In this document: positions 33,075 to 41,780 of the stretch, one piece after another
Position numbering within the stretch: the stretch's first letter is position 1
Layout of the letters: each line of letters begins with the position of its first letter
Assembly: GCA_937129385.1 (NCBI GenBank)
Contig: CAKZNC010000190.1
Coordinates: 1 to 44,097 of the forward strand
DNA from: an uncultured Bacteroidota bacterium
GTDB taxonomy: Bacteria > Bacteroidota > Bacteroidia > Bacteroidales > GCA-2748055
DNA: 44,097 bases
Direction: 5' to 3'
The notes under the pieces: model-generated
Seen by the model: only the letters and a program-made list of their open reading frames with translations
What the model was told of the DNA's origin: nothing
The model's database searches: none
Program-made: the position numbers and the translations under genes

Positions 33075-35972
33075 TTACTGAACATGAAGCAGTTCTGAGC
33101 TCACTGCCCCATCGACGGTTACCTTCACCAGGTAAGTACCGGGGACCACATGGTCAAGCGAAAGCTGGACGATATTTCGTCCTGCAGGCATAGACATAAC
33201 GGGCTGTAAGGAACCAACCCTTCGTCCGCTCAGGTCCAGCAATACAACCTCTGCAGTTGAAGCGCTGACCAAATTCAGCTCGACGTTCAGGTGTCCATCA
33301 GCCGGGTTTGGGTAAAGTTTCATCACCTGGCCGCCGGCCATATTCTGTTTTGTATAGGTATCCTCCTTGAAGGTAGCAGTAATCACTGTTGACGAGGCAC
33401 CCATGGTCACAGTTGTCGGCGAGGCATATGCATCTTCGATCACTCCATCCCCGGATTCAATGATCCACTGATCCAATTCCATACCCCTGGGCGGATCGGC
33501 CTCAATGGTCACTTCATAGGCTTCAGGATAATTTCCATCACCTTCGCCACCATCCACCAGCAAGGTGTAGAGCGGTCCCACGTTGGGATCGATCAGCTGC
33601 AGGGCGTCGATACGCGAGGTGACTTCACCCGTTTTGAACCTGTATATGCGAAACCAGTTTATCCTGCTTAGATCAGGTGACCCAATTTTTCCGGCCTCAC
33701 TGATCTTCAGGGTGATGAAATTCCACCCATTGGTCAGTTCCGGCATGCTCCAGTTATACTCCTCCTGGTCGGGCTTCCCCCCACTTCCCAACTCTACCTG
33801 TCCGCTTGTTTCCAGCTGGGTCACATCGGATATGTAATACCAGAAACGGAGTTCTGTATCTGCCACTGTACCAAAACTATTGTATGATGGGAAGAAAACT
33901 TTTTTAAACTCATCGGTGCTCGCAGCAGTGAATTCAATACAACCTCTCCCCTGCTGTTGGTCTGTTTCGTTCAGGGACAATCCGGATGATGATTTCCAGT
34001 CGGTGGTCGCATCACAGTCGTCCAGGTAGTTCCCCGGGTTCCCGGAGATCACCTGCTTCAGTTCTGATTTATCGCCAAACCACTCCTCTCCATCCTGGAC
34101 CATCTGCCACTGGAAATTGTAGATCCCGTCAGCATCGGGTACGATCACTTCGAAGGTGAATGTTTTCTCTTCACCGGGCACAATGCTGTCACCTTCAGCA
34201 AGGTGTACGCGATCAGGTCCCCAGGTTGTGTTGTCTGCCGGTCCCTGGCTTCCGAGTCTGAACTGACCTGTAGGTGTCCATGCAGTTTCACCCGTATTTT
34301 TCATGGTGATGCTCACCTCCATTGTATCACCGGCTGTAAGCTCAGGCACCTGCTGGGATACAAATTCGGCATCATTACCGGTGGGCTGTCCCCCTTCAAG
34401 CAGGTCGCGTTGTGACACACTGTAATAGTGGACTGAGTTTCTTTCTGCCAGCCATTCCAACAGGGAGGCCCTGAGTTCTTCAGCCTTTTCAAGGTAATCT
34501 GCCCTGTCGGGATTATCGCCCAGCAGGTTGTTCATCTCGTAAGGATCTGTGTTCAGGTCATACATTGCATTGATCACGTCTGACTTAATGGTATAGGGGA
34601 TGATCAGCTTCCAGCCATCCTTGAGGATCATATAATTTGGATTGTTCGGGCGGTCCCACTCTGTTACAACATATTTACCATGTGTCGTATCGTTCCTCTC
34701 GATGAGTCCGCGCAAACTGGTTCCATCGGACGGACTTGAAGGTACCTCCAGGTAATCCAGGATCGTAGGGAAGAGATCAACCAGGGATACATAGCCGTCG
34801 ACGGTTGTTCCGGCAGGGATATCTCCTGCCGAGCTAATCAGAAGGGGAATGTGTGCCGACTCTTCCAGGAATACGTTCTTTTCCCGCATTCCGTGTGCAC
34901 CCAGCATTTCGCCGTGGTCACTGGTATAGATGATCAGGGTATTGTCGGCAATACCCAGCTCGTCGAGTTTATCCAGGATCTCCCCGACATAATCGTCAAT
35001 TTCCGATACCAGGCCATAATATTCGCTGATCATGTATTTGATCAGATCCGGATCAGCGTAGTCGGTCCAGTTATGTCTTCCATTGGCCCTGTCATACGGT
35101 GAATTCAGCATCGGATCATCGATGCTCACCGGCGGGACCATTTCGTCCACCGGGTACATCCCGTACCATGGTTGGGGAACCAGCATAGGCGAATGCGGAA
35201 AGTGAAAAGAACAGGTAATGCTGAAGGTAGAATCTTTCAGCCGCTCGATGGCATCCAGTGCCTGCCCGGCCTGGAAAGCTGTCATGGTATGCTCCGGACC
35301 AAGCAACAACTCCCCGTGCTGATCCGGCTGTACATGTGACAGGTTGGAGTTTTCCAGCTCTTCCCACGTCATCCCGTAGAAGCGGTCGAGCGGATTTGCA
35401 ATATAAGGGTATTTTGACATGCCATCCACAAACTGGCCCGGACCGGGATCCGGGATATCCCCAAGCGTTGCCAGGTAATCGCGCCAGATATGCGCCTGTC
35501 CGCCCGGACCGAAGATATACCCGCCATTGCTCGCATACTGTACGGGGTTTTCATATACCTCCCCGTGGGAGGAAAGCGCATGCCACTTCCCATAATATTC
35601 GCAATGGTATCCATGATCAGCCAGGATCTCATCAAAGGTCGGTCCGGTCATTACCTCCCCGTCATAATAGTAGGTCTCCGCATTTGAATTCACACCGGTA
35701 TTCTCCACCGTATAGCCCGTCAGGATCGATGAACGTGCTGGTCCGCACACGGCACAGGGTGTATATGCATTCCTGAAGAAAGCGCCCTGTTCCGCCAGGC
35801 GGTCCAGGTTCGGAGTCTGGATCACATCGTTTCCGGCATGACTGAGTGCATCAAATCGCTGCTGGTCGGTGATAATGAAAAGCAGGTTTTTCTTCTCCGT
35901 CTGTGCTCCTGCATTCTGGATGAGAAACAGTATTATAATCGCTAACAGATGGCTTACTTTCCGATGGTTCAT
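33075..35972 (-). CDS. T9SS-exported multidomain sulfatase (S1) with NBR1-Ig-like and carbohydrate-binding-like domains
   Basis: The start at 35972 (MNHRKVSHLLAIII, 965 residues) gives a signal peptide ending at ~24; an ATG twenty codons earlier adds non-signal residues. The sulfatase domain (~28-515) has metal ligands in TDQQRFD (Asp36), the C-x-P-x-R core CGPARSSILTG with Cys76 as formylglycine precursor, YGKWHA (127-132), and SDHGE (351-355). An NBR1-Ig-like domain follows at ~535-643 (TMKNTGETAWTPTGQFRL). Next are a jelly-roll-like binding domain (~647-797), a divergent InlB-type repeat (~800-870) and a T9SS sorting domain (~884-965, LYPNPADGHLNV). It closes the SusCD locus on the minus strand, 123 bases after the DUF gene. 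Surface desulfation before import is the likely role. Confidence 0.93.
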   Translation of the reverse strand: MNHRKVSHLLAIIILFLIQNAGAQTEKKNLLFIITDQQRFDALSHAGNDVIQTPNLDRLAEQGAFFRNAYTPCAVCGPARSSILTGYTVENTGVNSNAETYYYDGEVMTGPTFDEILADHGYHCEYYGKWHALSSHGEVYENPVQYASNGGYIFGPGGQAHIWRDYLATLGDIPDPGPGQFVDGMSKYPYIANPLDRFYGMTWEELENSNLSHVQPDQHGELLLGPEHTMTAFQAGQALDAIERLKDSTFSITCSFHFPHSPMLVPQPWYGMYPVDEMVPPVSIDDPMLNSPYDRANGRHNWTDYADPDLIKYMISEYYGLVSEIDDYVGEILDKLDELGIADNTLIIYTSDHGEMLGAHGMREKNVFLEESAHIPLLISSAGDIPAGTTVDGYVSLVDLFPTILDYLEVPSSPSDGTSLRGLIERNDTTHGKYVVTEWDRPNNPNYMILKDGWKLIIPYTIKSDVINAMYDLNTDPYEMNNLLGDNPDRADYLEKAEELRASLLEWLAERNSVHYYSVSQRDLLEGGQPTGNDAEFVSQQVPELTAGDTMEVSITMKNTGETAWTPTGQFRLGSQGPADNTTWGPDRVHLAEGDSIVPGEEKTFTFEVIVPDADGIYNFQWQMVQDGEEWFGDKSELKQVISGNPGNYLDDCDATTDWKSSSGLSLNETDQQQGRGCIEFTAASTDEFKKVFFPSYNSFGTVADTELRFWYYISDVTQLETSGQVELGSGGKPDQEEYNWSMPELTNGWNFITLKISEAGKIGSPDLSRINWFRIYRFKTGEVTSRIDALQLIDPNVGPLYTLLVDGGEGDGNYPEAYEVTIEADPPRGMELDQWIIESGDGVIEDAYASPTTVTMGASSTVITATFKEDTYTKQNMAGGQVMKLYPNPADGHLNVELNLVSASTAEVVLLDLSGRRVGSLQPVMSMPAGRNIVQLSLDHVVPGTYLVKVTVDGAVSSELLHVQ

Positions 35973-36025
35973 TGAAAAAGGGGTTTTTCGTAGTTTGGGA
36001 CAATTATTTCTATAAATAAAAGCGA

Positions 36026-36063
36026 CCGGCATTAACCACCTGTTAACAGATGCTTAACGCCGG
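36026..36063 (-). terminator. 38-bp imperfect palindrome between the SusCD block and the sulfatase
   Basis: The two arms run from CCGGC at each edge to a central TTAA, with one mismatch and two wobbles. On the minus strand it is followed by TCGCTTTTATTT. It fits an intrinsic terminator with partial read-through; a protein-binding operator is an alternative because the centre (CTGTTAACAG) is itself a perfect palindrome. Confidence 0.65.
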
Positions 36064-36095
36064 ATTTATAAACTGGTGATTGAGCTTGAGTACTG

Positions 36096-37127
36096 CTATT
36101 TTGCATCGAGTACCACCACCTGGAACTCTTCGAAAGTTACATCTGTATCGATAAAAACCAGCGAATCCATGGCATGGTAGGTATCTCCCCCATCTTCGAA
36201 AGTATAATCAAGGTAGAGTGTCCTGTGCCGGTAATCGGTATAACTTTCCGCCTCTTCATCATCCTTTGTGTAAAATTTCCCTGATCCGTTCACTACCACC
36301 GTTGTACTGTCCATCTGGGTCAATGAAATATCCCTGGAGCCCTCATCAAAGGTAAGGAGCATTCTGTATTTACCTCCTTTATTGGTCCCCCCCAGTGTTG
36401 ACACCATGCTTTCCGTCAACGATCGTGTCGTAAGTTTTGTCATATCGTTATCGGTAAGAAATCTTGTGGAATAGAAGGTGGTATCCGGGGTTGCAGCTGT
36501 TGTGTTGATTGTTCTCCCCCGAAGCAGGTAAACACCGTGCAGCTTATTGATGTATTGAATACCGAAAAGGGTATAATTTTTTGGGGGTGTATTCCATTGC
36601 TCAGCAACACGCGGATCGGGATCTTCAAAGAGGCTTGAGGGATCTCCGCTGAGCACCGTGTCACCAAAGGCATCTGTTATTTTTACCGGGATGACGTATT
36701 TAAGATCAACAGTTGCGGGATCTGCAAAGAAAGCATCCTCCAGGTTCACCCTCATTTTACCGAAAAAGCTTCCTGCCGGAATCGTGATCCTGTCAAATGT
36801 GGCATTGTAGTATTCCGAAGGAAGAAGCGCGAGGGTATCCCCGTCAGCATTTGTTATATTTTCAGTCAGCTCCGGAGCCAGTTCAACGGCAACAACTCTT
36901 TCCTCTTCATTTTCATAGGTGCCCCCGAGCGCCACACCGATGCTGAACGCGTGTTCCCTGTCTATGGTATTATCTCCTTCAACTTCATCGCCAAGGATGA
37001 GGGTCCTCACTGGTGTTTGAAATGGGAAGTATACTGCCTGGTACTCAAAATCATCAAATTCCACATCCTGGTTGGTACAACTGAAACCCAGGATAATTAT
37101 GCCTAGCAAGAGAAATGTCCTTTTCAT
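36096..37127 (-). CDS. DUF1735/DUF5627-like surface lipoprotein
   Basis: The 343-residue lipoprotein has Cys17 (LGFSC). The N-terminal ~130 residues look like a DUF1735-type beta-sandwich: YQAVYFPFQTPVRTLILGD, REHAFSIGVALGG, DRITIPAGSFFGKMRV. This domain type accompanies SusD proteins. The C-terminal half (~165-343) matches my memory of DUF5627 (GIQYINKLHGVYLLRGR, SLTQMDSTTVVV). It follows a SusD gene by 27 bases in the same operon. Such proteins usually act as surface glycan-binding proteins next to SusCD; direct binding here is inferred from context. Confidence 0.78.
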   Translation of the reverse strand: MKRTFLLLGIIILGFSCTNQDVEFDDFEYQAVYFPFQTPVRTLILGDEVEGDNTIDREHAFSIGVALGGTYENEEERVVAVELAPELTENITNADGDTLALLPSEYYNATFDRITIPAGSFFGKMRVNLEDAFFADPATVDLKYVIPVKITDAFGDTVLSGDPSSLFEDPDPRVAEQWNTPPKNYTLFGIQYINKLHGVYLLRGRTINTTAATPDTTFYSTRFLTDNDMTKLTTRSLTESMVSTLGGTNKGGKYRMLLTFDEGSRDISLTQMDSTTVVVNGSGKFYTKDDEEAESYTDYRHRTLYLDYTFEDGGDTYHAMDSLVFIDTDVTFEEFQVVVLDAK

Positions 37128-37154
37128 ATTTTCTCAATTTATTTGTTGAAACTA

Positions 37155-38885
37155 TTATTTCCACCCCTCATTCTGTACAATATCGTATCTCAGCGTCTCA
37201 TCATAGGGGATGGGTCCGTAGATCATGTATTCGGGGAAGACGCGTGACTCGACATCAAAATAGGTGAAGGTCGTCCCATCTGCCGATACCTGAACGCCGG
37301 TAACCGGCTGGTTCATTTGATCAACCAGGTTCCATCTGCGAAGATCCCAGAACCGCTGTTCCTCAAAACACAATTCAATCCTTCTTTCATTGCGGATCAA
37401 TTCTCTCATTCCTGCCTGATCCAGTCCATTCACATATGCTGTGGAGGTGATCCCGACTCGCTCTCTCAAGGCATTCATCACTTCACGCGCTGAAAATCCT
37501 CCAATGCTCCCATCCGGTCCGACAGCTTCATTGGCGGCCTCGGCAAACATCAGCAGTACATCGGAATACCTGACATAGGTATAATAATGCATGCCTGGAG
37601 AGTTGACCGTAGGATCGAGATCAACATTGTCAGTATTCATGAATTTCCTTAGATAGTATCCTGTTTTGGTGGCGTAGTTATTGGTACTTCCGACTGCATC
37701 CTGACTGCCGGCGCGGGTATTGATGGTAACGGTCTCGTCGCCCTGGTCGAACTGTGACCCGTCGAAGAAGATGTACTTTTCCAGCCGGGGATCCCTACCA
37801 GAATAGGGATCACTTGAATTGATCTTACTCAGAGGTGTCGGACTCCCATCCGCCATGGGAAATGCATTGACCAGGTCCTGCGTCGGATTTGTAAGTCCTC
37901 TTCCGTACAGGGAAGGTGGGTAGTTCTCCTCCTCCCAGCGTTGTCCTTCAGCCTCCCTGGAGGAGTACCAGAGCACTTCGCGATGCTGTTTCTGGTAACT
38001 TGCAACAAGCGGATTGTTGTAGAAATCCAGGAGTGAATTGCTTGAAGCATTAACCGTCTGCAGCCCATAATTTACAACCATCACGTTGGCAGCCGCCTCA
38101 GCAGCGACCTGGTAAGAATAGGTTCCGTCGGAGAAGGCAGGGCTTGCGGCATACAGCAATGTTTTGGCCTTGATAAACCTGGCAACAATATCATTGATTC
38201 GGTTTGCATTCCTTGCTCCCATGGCCTGGTCGATCACCTCATCATCAACATCCCGCCAGCGTGTGGGCAAGAGATTGATCGCGCGGTCGCAATCTGTAAT
38301 AATAAATTCAACCAGGTCAGGGAAGCTTGAACGCGGCACCTGGTAATCTGAGGAATTTGTTGCATCCAGCACCCTGTCCACAATGGGTACACCGAGCATT
38401 TCCCCGTTCGCACCTTTGCCAGCGTGGGCCTGGAGCAAATGGAAATAGTTCCACGCACGCAGGGCGTACGCCTCACCTTTGAGCTTAACAGCAAACAGTG
38501 AATCGGTGGTCTCATTTTGCCAGTACCACTCGATCTCATCCATGTTTTCAAGGAATGTATTGATGTAAAAGATACTTTCATAGTTACGATTCCATTCACT
38601 GAAAGGATTGCTGCTGGAGGTCCATCCCCCCGAAATCACTGTTTTGATACTGCTCGAAGGATCATTATTCACCGCATCGTCGGAAGCATAGGATAAGCTG
38701 AAGTTCCGATGCTCGGTTGGTAAGTTGCGATAAGCATTCATGAGAAATCCCTCTGTAAAGGTCATCACCGATTTGATGTCCTCCATATCATAAATATTCT
38801 CATTCTCTGGCTCCAGCAGTTCACAGCTGTTGCAGATCCCGAGGAGTGCGATCAGTGCCAGTATATTATACTTTAATATTTTCAT
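37155..38885 (-). CDS. susD: SusD/RagB-family outer-membrane lipoprotein (second pair)
   Basis: The 576-residue lipoprotein (signal peptide to Cys21, ICNSC) should form the lid of the SusC channel encoded just upstream, and bind glycan at the surface. SusD hallmarks are KGEAYALRAWNYFHLLQAHAG, the YADVLLMFAEAANE-like YSDVLLMFAEAANE, MNALRERVGI, LIRNERRIELCFEEQRFWDLRRW, and the C-terminal VQNEGWK. It starts 17 bases after the short SusC gene. Length is normal. The substrate cannot be read from sequence, but a sulfated glycan fits the locus. Confidence 0.96.
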   Translation of the reverse strand: MKILKYNILALIALLGICNSCELLEPENENIYDMEDIKSVMTFTEGFLMNAYRNLPTEHRNFSLSYASDDAVNNDPSSSIKTVISGGWTSSSNPFSEWNRNYESIFYINTFLENMDEIEWYWQNETTDSLFAVKLKGEAYALRAWNYFHLLQAHAGKGANGEMLGVPIVDRVLDATNSSDYQVPRSSFPDLVEFIITDCDRAINLLPTRWRDVDDEVIDQAMGARNANRINDIVARFIKAKTLLYAASPAFSDGTYSYQVAAEAAANVMVVNYGLQTVNASSNSLLDFYNNPLVASYQKQHREVLWYSSREAEGQRWEEENYPPSLYGRGLTNPTQDLVNAFPMADGSPTPLSKINSSDPYSGRDPRLEKYIFFDGSQFDQGDETVTINTRAGSQDAVGSTNNYATKTGYYLRKFMNTDNVDLDPTVNSPGMHYYTYVRYSDVLLMFAEAANEAVGPDGSIGGFSAREVMNALRERVGITSTAYVNGLDQAGMRELIRNERRIELCFEEQRFWDLRRWNLVDQMNQPVTGVQVSADGTTFTYFDVESRVFPEYMIYGPIPYDETLRYDIVQNEGWK

Positions 38886-38902
38886 CTTCCTGATATTTAA
38901 GA

Positions 38903-41755
38903 TTAAAAAGTGGTGATCAATCCTGCCGAGATACCGGCTGTCCTTGGAGACCCACCAGGATTGATCTCAGTAAATTCGCTGTTTTTACTGAAGACAACCA
39001 GGTTATTTGCCCTGAGATAGATCCTCGAATCCCTTATGAAAGAATCATTGCCGGTCATGTTGATATGATATGTAAGCTGCAGTGTTGATATCCTGAAGGA
39101 ATTGTCCTGGAAGATCCAGTAGTCGGAAGACCGGTCATTGTGATTGGCATCCGTCGTGGTAAGTCGTGGATGAAGTGCGTTGGGGTCCTCGTTACCGGGT
39201 CCGTATGCTTCATTTGCCATGACCGAGTACTTGTTGTTCCCAAAGACGCGGAAATAGCTGCCCGACCGGTAGTCGTAATCTCCTAACTGACCGATTCCCA
39301 GAACATAAAGCTCAAAATTCCTGAACTGGACATCCAGATGCAGGCTGTACTGAAGTCGTGTGCTGTGTCCAATGATGCGGTTATCAAGCTGATCGATGAC
39401 ACCATCGCTGTTTTGATCAAGATACTTGATATCGCCAGGGAAAACTGCGCCGAATGTAGGTTCGGGCAAGCCGTCTGCAAGCGTACCGTCAGGATTGAAA
39501 TCATCCTCCGTGTACAATCCGTCAGAGCTGAGTCCCCACATGGCATCAGTGGCGGTTCCTTCCCGCATCAGCTCCTTGTCCTCACCCTCGTAAAAAGGCT
39601 CCTCCCTGCGTATGATCTTTGGTGAAACGAAAAGCATATTGGTCCCAGCCGAGATCGTCAGGTCATCATTTGCCCTGAACAAGTATTCCAGTCCGAGGTC
39701 TGCCCCATGATTCCGGTCGCTGTTGTAATTTTCATACACCAGGTGTTCAAATCCGAGGATTTGCGGGAAGGTACTGGACATGCGGGTAATATTGCCCACT
39801 GCAGCACTGTTAAAATATGCCAGGCTGACACTTACCGATCTGTCCAGCAGCAATGCATCAAACCCAAATGTAAAATCCCTTCTCTTCTGAAGAGAAATAT
39901 CATTGGGGGCTGAGGTCAGCACCGTCTCCCCGTTCCGTGCGATCCCGTTCTGGTAATCGAAACTGCCACCACGGACAAATGTACTCTTGTAAAGGAAGTA
40001 ATCATCCCAGTGATCATTTTTAGTAATCCCGAATGTTGACTTTACTTTCAGGTAGTCAATCAAGGTAATGTCTGACAGAAAATCTTCCTTGGAGAGGATC
40101 CATCCCACGCCGATTGAAGGTGCCAGCTCAAGACGATTCCCCGGGGCAAGTTTCCTGCTCCCCACGCCCATAAGAGCTGCCTCAGCAGTGTATTTGTCAA
40201 GGTAGGAATAGTTCCCGTAGACCCCGGTATGAAACAGGACATCACGTTGTATCTCATCGGCCTGTGTAAGCAGATTATTATAAACAACAGCAGTGGCGGA
40301 TACCTTATGTTCGTCAAATGTCCGGTTGTAATTCAGGGTTCCATAGTAGGAAACACGTCTGAAAAAATCTGAATTCCCTGACCTGACATTGTACTTATTC
40401 GGTGCAACATCTGTTCCATGGATCCTTACTGAATCCACCGCTCCGCTGGAACTGTTGAAGAATGGCTCATAAACGGCAAACTCAGCACTTTGAGTGGCAA
40501 AAAGTGTGTTAAAGAAGTTCATGCCCCCGTAAACGCTGCCGGAAAGCCCTTCGGCAATAAAACTCAGGTCCAGGTTGAGTTTTCCGCTGAACTGGACATC
40601 ACGCTGCATATATTTGATATTCCCGTTCTTATAAAATGTTCCGTAGATATTATCGAGGTAAGTTGAATTCCCCCCAAGCAGCTGTCCGTCCACAAGTTTT
40701 GCATTTTCAAGTACACCGTTCCGGATGGAATCATTGCCAATGATATTCGGATCCCACAACATGGGATAGTTGTTGGGAAGCTCGTTGTTAATGATGGACC
40801 AGATGTTGCCTGCATTGGGTCTTGTGTTCTGTGACAATCTTGCAGTTGCATCCAGGCTCATGTTCATGTATTCATTAATCCGGAAGTCCAGGTTTCCCCT
40901 GAAATTCATCCTGTTGGTGATATCCCGCTGCGGGGTATTCAGCCACCCTGTACTCTGACTCCAGCCTGAATTCACATAGTAGGTAGTGTTTTCATTTCCC
41001 CCGCGGACGTCGGCAAAGACATTGGCTCCGGTTGTATAATCCCGGATATAGTCATTGGTCATAAACCGATTATCAGGATAGCGTGCAGGATTGGTCCCGT
41101 TGCGGGTCGCTGCTATGGCTTCATCAGTATACCTCACTGATGATGGCCCGATGCCGTCATTCAGCTGTGCCTGGTTATACTTCACCATATAATCGGCTGC
41201 ACCCAGGTAGGAGGGCATGGCCCTGGGCTGTGCTCCTCCAAATTCACCGAAGACGCGGATGTGATGACTACCGGCATTGCCTCGTTTCGTATTCACCAGG
41301 ATCACCCCCTGGTCACCCTGTGCCCCATACATGGCTTTTGAAAGGGCATCCTTGAGGATGACCACAGTTTCAATTTCCAGCATATTTAAAGTACTGAGGT
41401 AGAAATCACCCTGCGGTATCCCGTCCACCAGGATCACCGCGTTCCCTGTTCCCCATGTATTATATGCACCAAAGAGTCCAGGTACTTTCCCGTTTATTAA
41501 TGCCCCCAGGCTGAGTGTCTGGTCCCGCTGCAATTCCTTCTCCACGTCAATAACCACGATGGAACCAGTCATATTTTCAGCTGAGGTTCTGCGAAACACG
41601 AGATCCACCTCTTCCTTTTGGTTCAGGTCAAGCCGGGCAGGATCGCTATCACCCGGTGTTGATTCTGTAGTGGTCTGTGCGATATTCATTTGCGATAATG
41701 AACCGAGCATTATCAGGCAAATCAGTCGTATTGTTGTTTTTTTAATCATCATCAT
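38903..41755 (-). CDS. susC: SusC/RagA-type TonB-linked outer-membrane protein, short form
   Basis: The 950-residue protein has a signal peptide to ~27 (MNIAQT) but no N-terminal CarboxypepD_reg-like domain, which most SusC proteins carry. The plug begins directly (TSAENMTGSIVVIDV, NAVILVDGIPQGDF, METVVILKDALSKAMYGAQGDQGVILVNTKRG-type segments at ~60-160). The barrel has SusC motifs (NMSLDATARLSQNTRPNAG, FGFDALLLDRSVSVSLAYF, FPGDIKYLDQNSDGVIDQLD) and ends in a strand finishing with Phe. It lies between two SusD genes in the same operon and pairs with the downstream one. A segment at ~48-54 (EEVDLVF) may be the TonB box. Start could also be at the second or third Met. Confidence 0.95.
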   Translation of the reverse strand: MMMIKKTTIRLICLIMLGSLSQMNIAQTTTESTPGDSDPARLDLNQKEEVDLVFRRTSAENMTGSIVVIDVEKELQRDQTLSLGALINGKVPGLFGAYNTWGTGNAVILVDGIPQGDFYLSTLNMLEIETVVILKDALSKAMYGAQGDQGVILVNTKRGNAGSHHIRVFGEFGGAQPRAMPSYLGAADYMVKYNQAQLNDGIGPSSVRYTDEAIAATRNGTNPARYPDNRFMTNDYIRDYTTGANVFADVRGGNENTTYYVNSGWSQSTGWLNTPQRDITNRMNFRGNLDFRINEYMNMSLDATARLSQNTRPNAGNIWSIINNELPNNYPMLWDPNIIGNDSIRNGVLENAKLVDGQLLGGNSTYLDNIYGTFYKNGNIKYMQRDVQFSGKLNLDLSFIAEGLSGSVYGGMNFFNTLFATQSAEFAVYEPFFNSSSGAVDSVRIHGTDVAPNKYNVRSGNSDFFRRVSYYGTLNYNRTFDEHKVSATAVVYNNLLTQADEIQRDVLFHTGVYGNYSYLDKYTAEAALMGVGSRKLAPGNRLELAPSIGVGWILSKEDFLSDITLIDYLKVKSTFGITKNDHWDDYFLYKSTFVRGGSFDYQNGIARNGETVLTSAPNDISLQKRRDFTFGFDALLLDRSVSVSLAYFNSAAVGNITRMSSTFPQILGFEHLVYENYNSDRNHGADLGLEYLFRANDDLTISAGTNMLFVSPKIIRREEPFYEGEDKELMREGTATDAMWGLSSDGLYTEDDFNPDGTLADGLPEPTFGAVFPGDIKYLDQNSDGVIDQLDNRIIGHSTRLQYSLHLDVQFRNFELYVLGIGQLGDYDYRSGSYFRVFGNNKYSVMANEAYGPGNEDPNALHPRLTTTDANHNDRSSDYWIFQDNSFRISTLQLTYHINMTGNDSFIRDSRIYLRANNLVVFSKNSEFTEINPGGSPRTAGISAGLITTF

Positions 41756-41780
41756 AAGATTGAAGATTTGTTATGATTGT

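Noticed and set aside
35258-35776. 172-codon plus-strand open frame opposite the large sulfatase
   Set aside because: Pro/Arg/His-rich shadow of the sulfatase frame.
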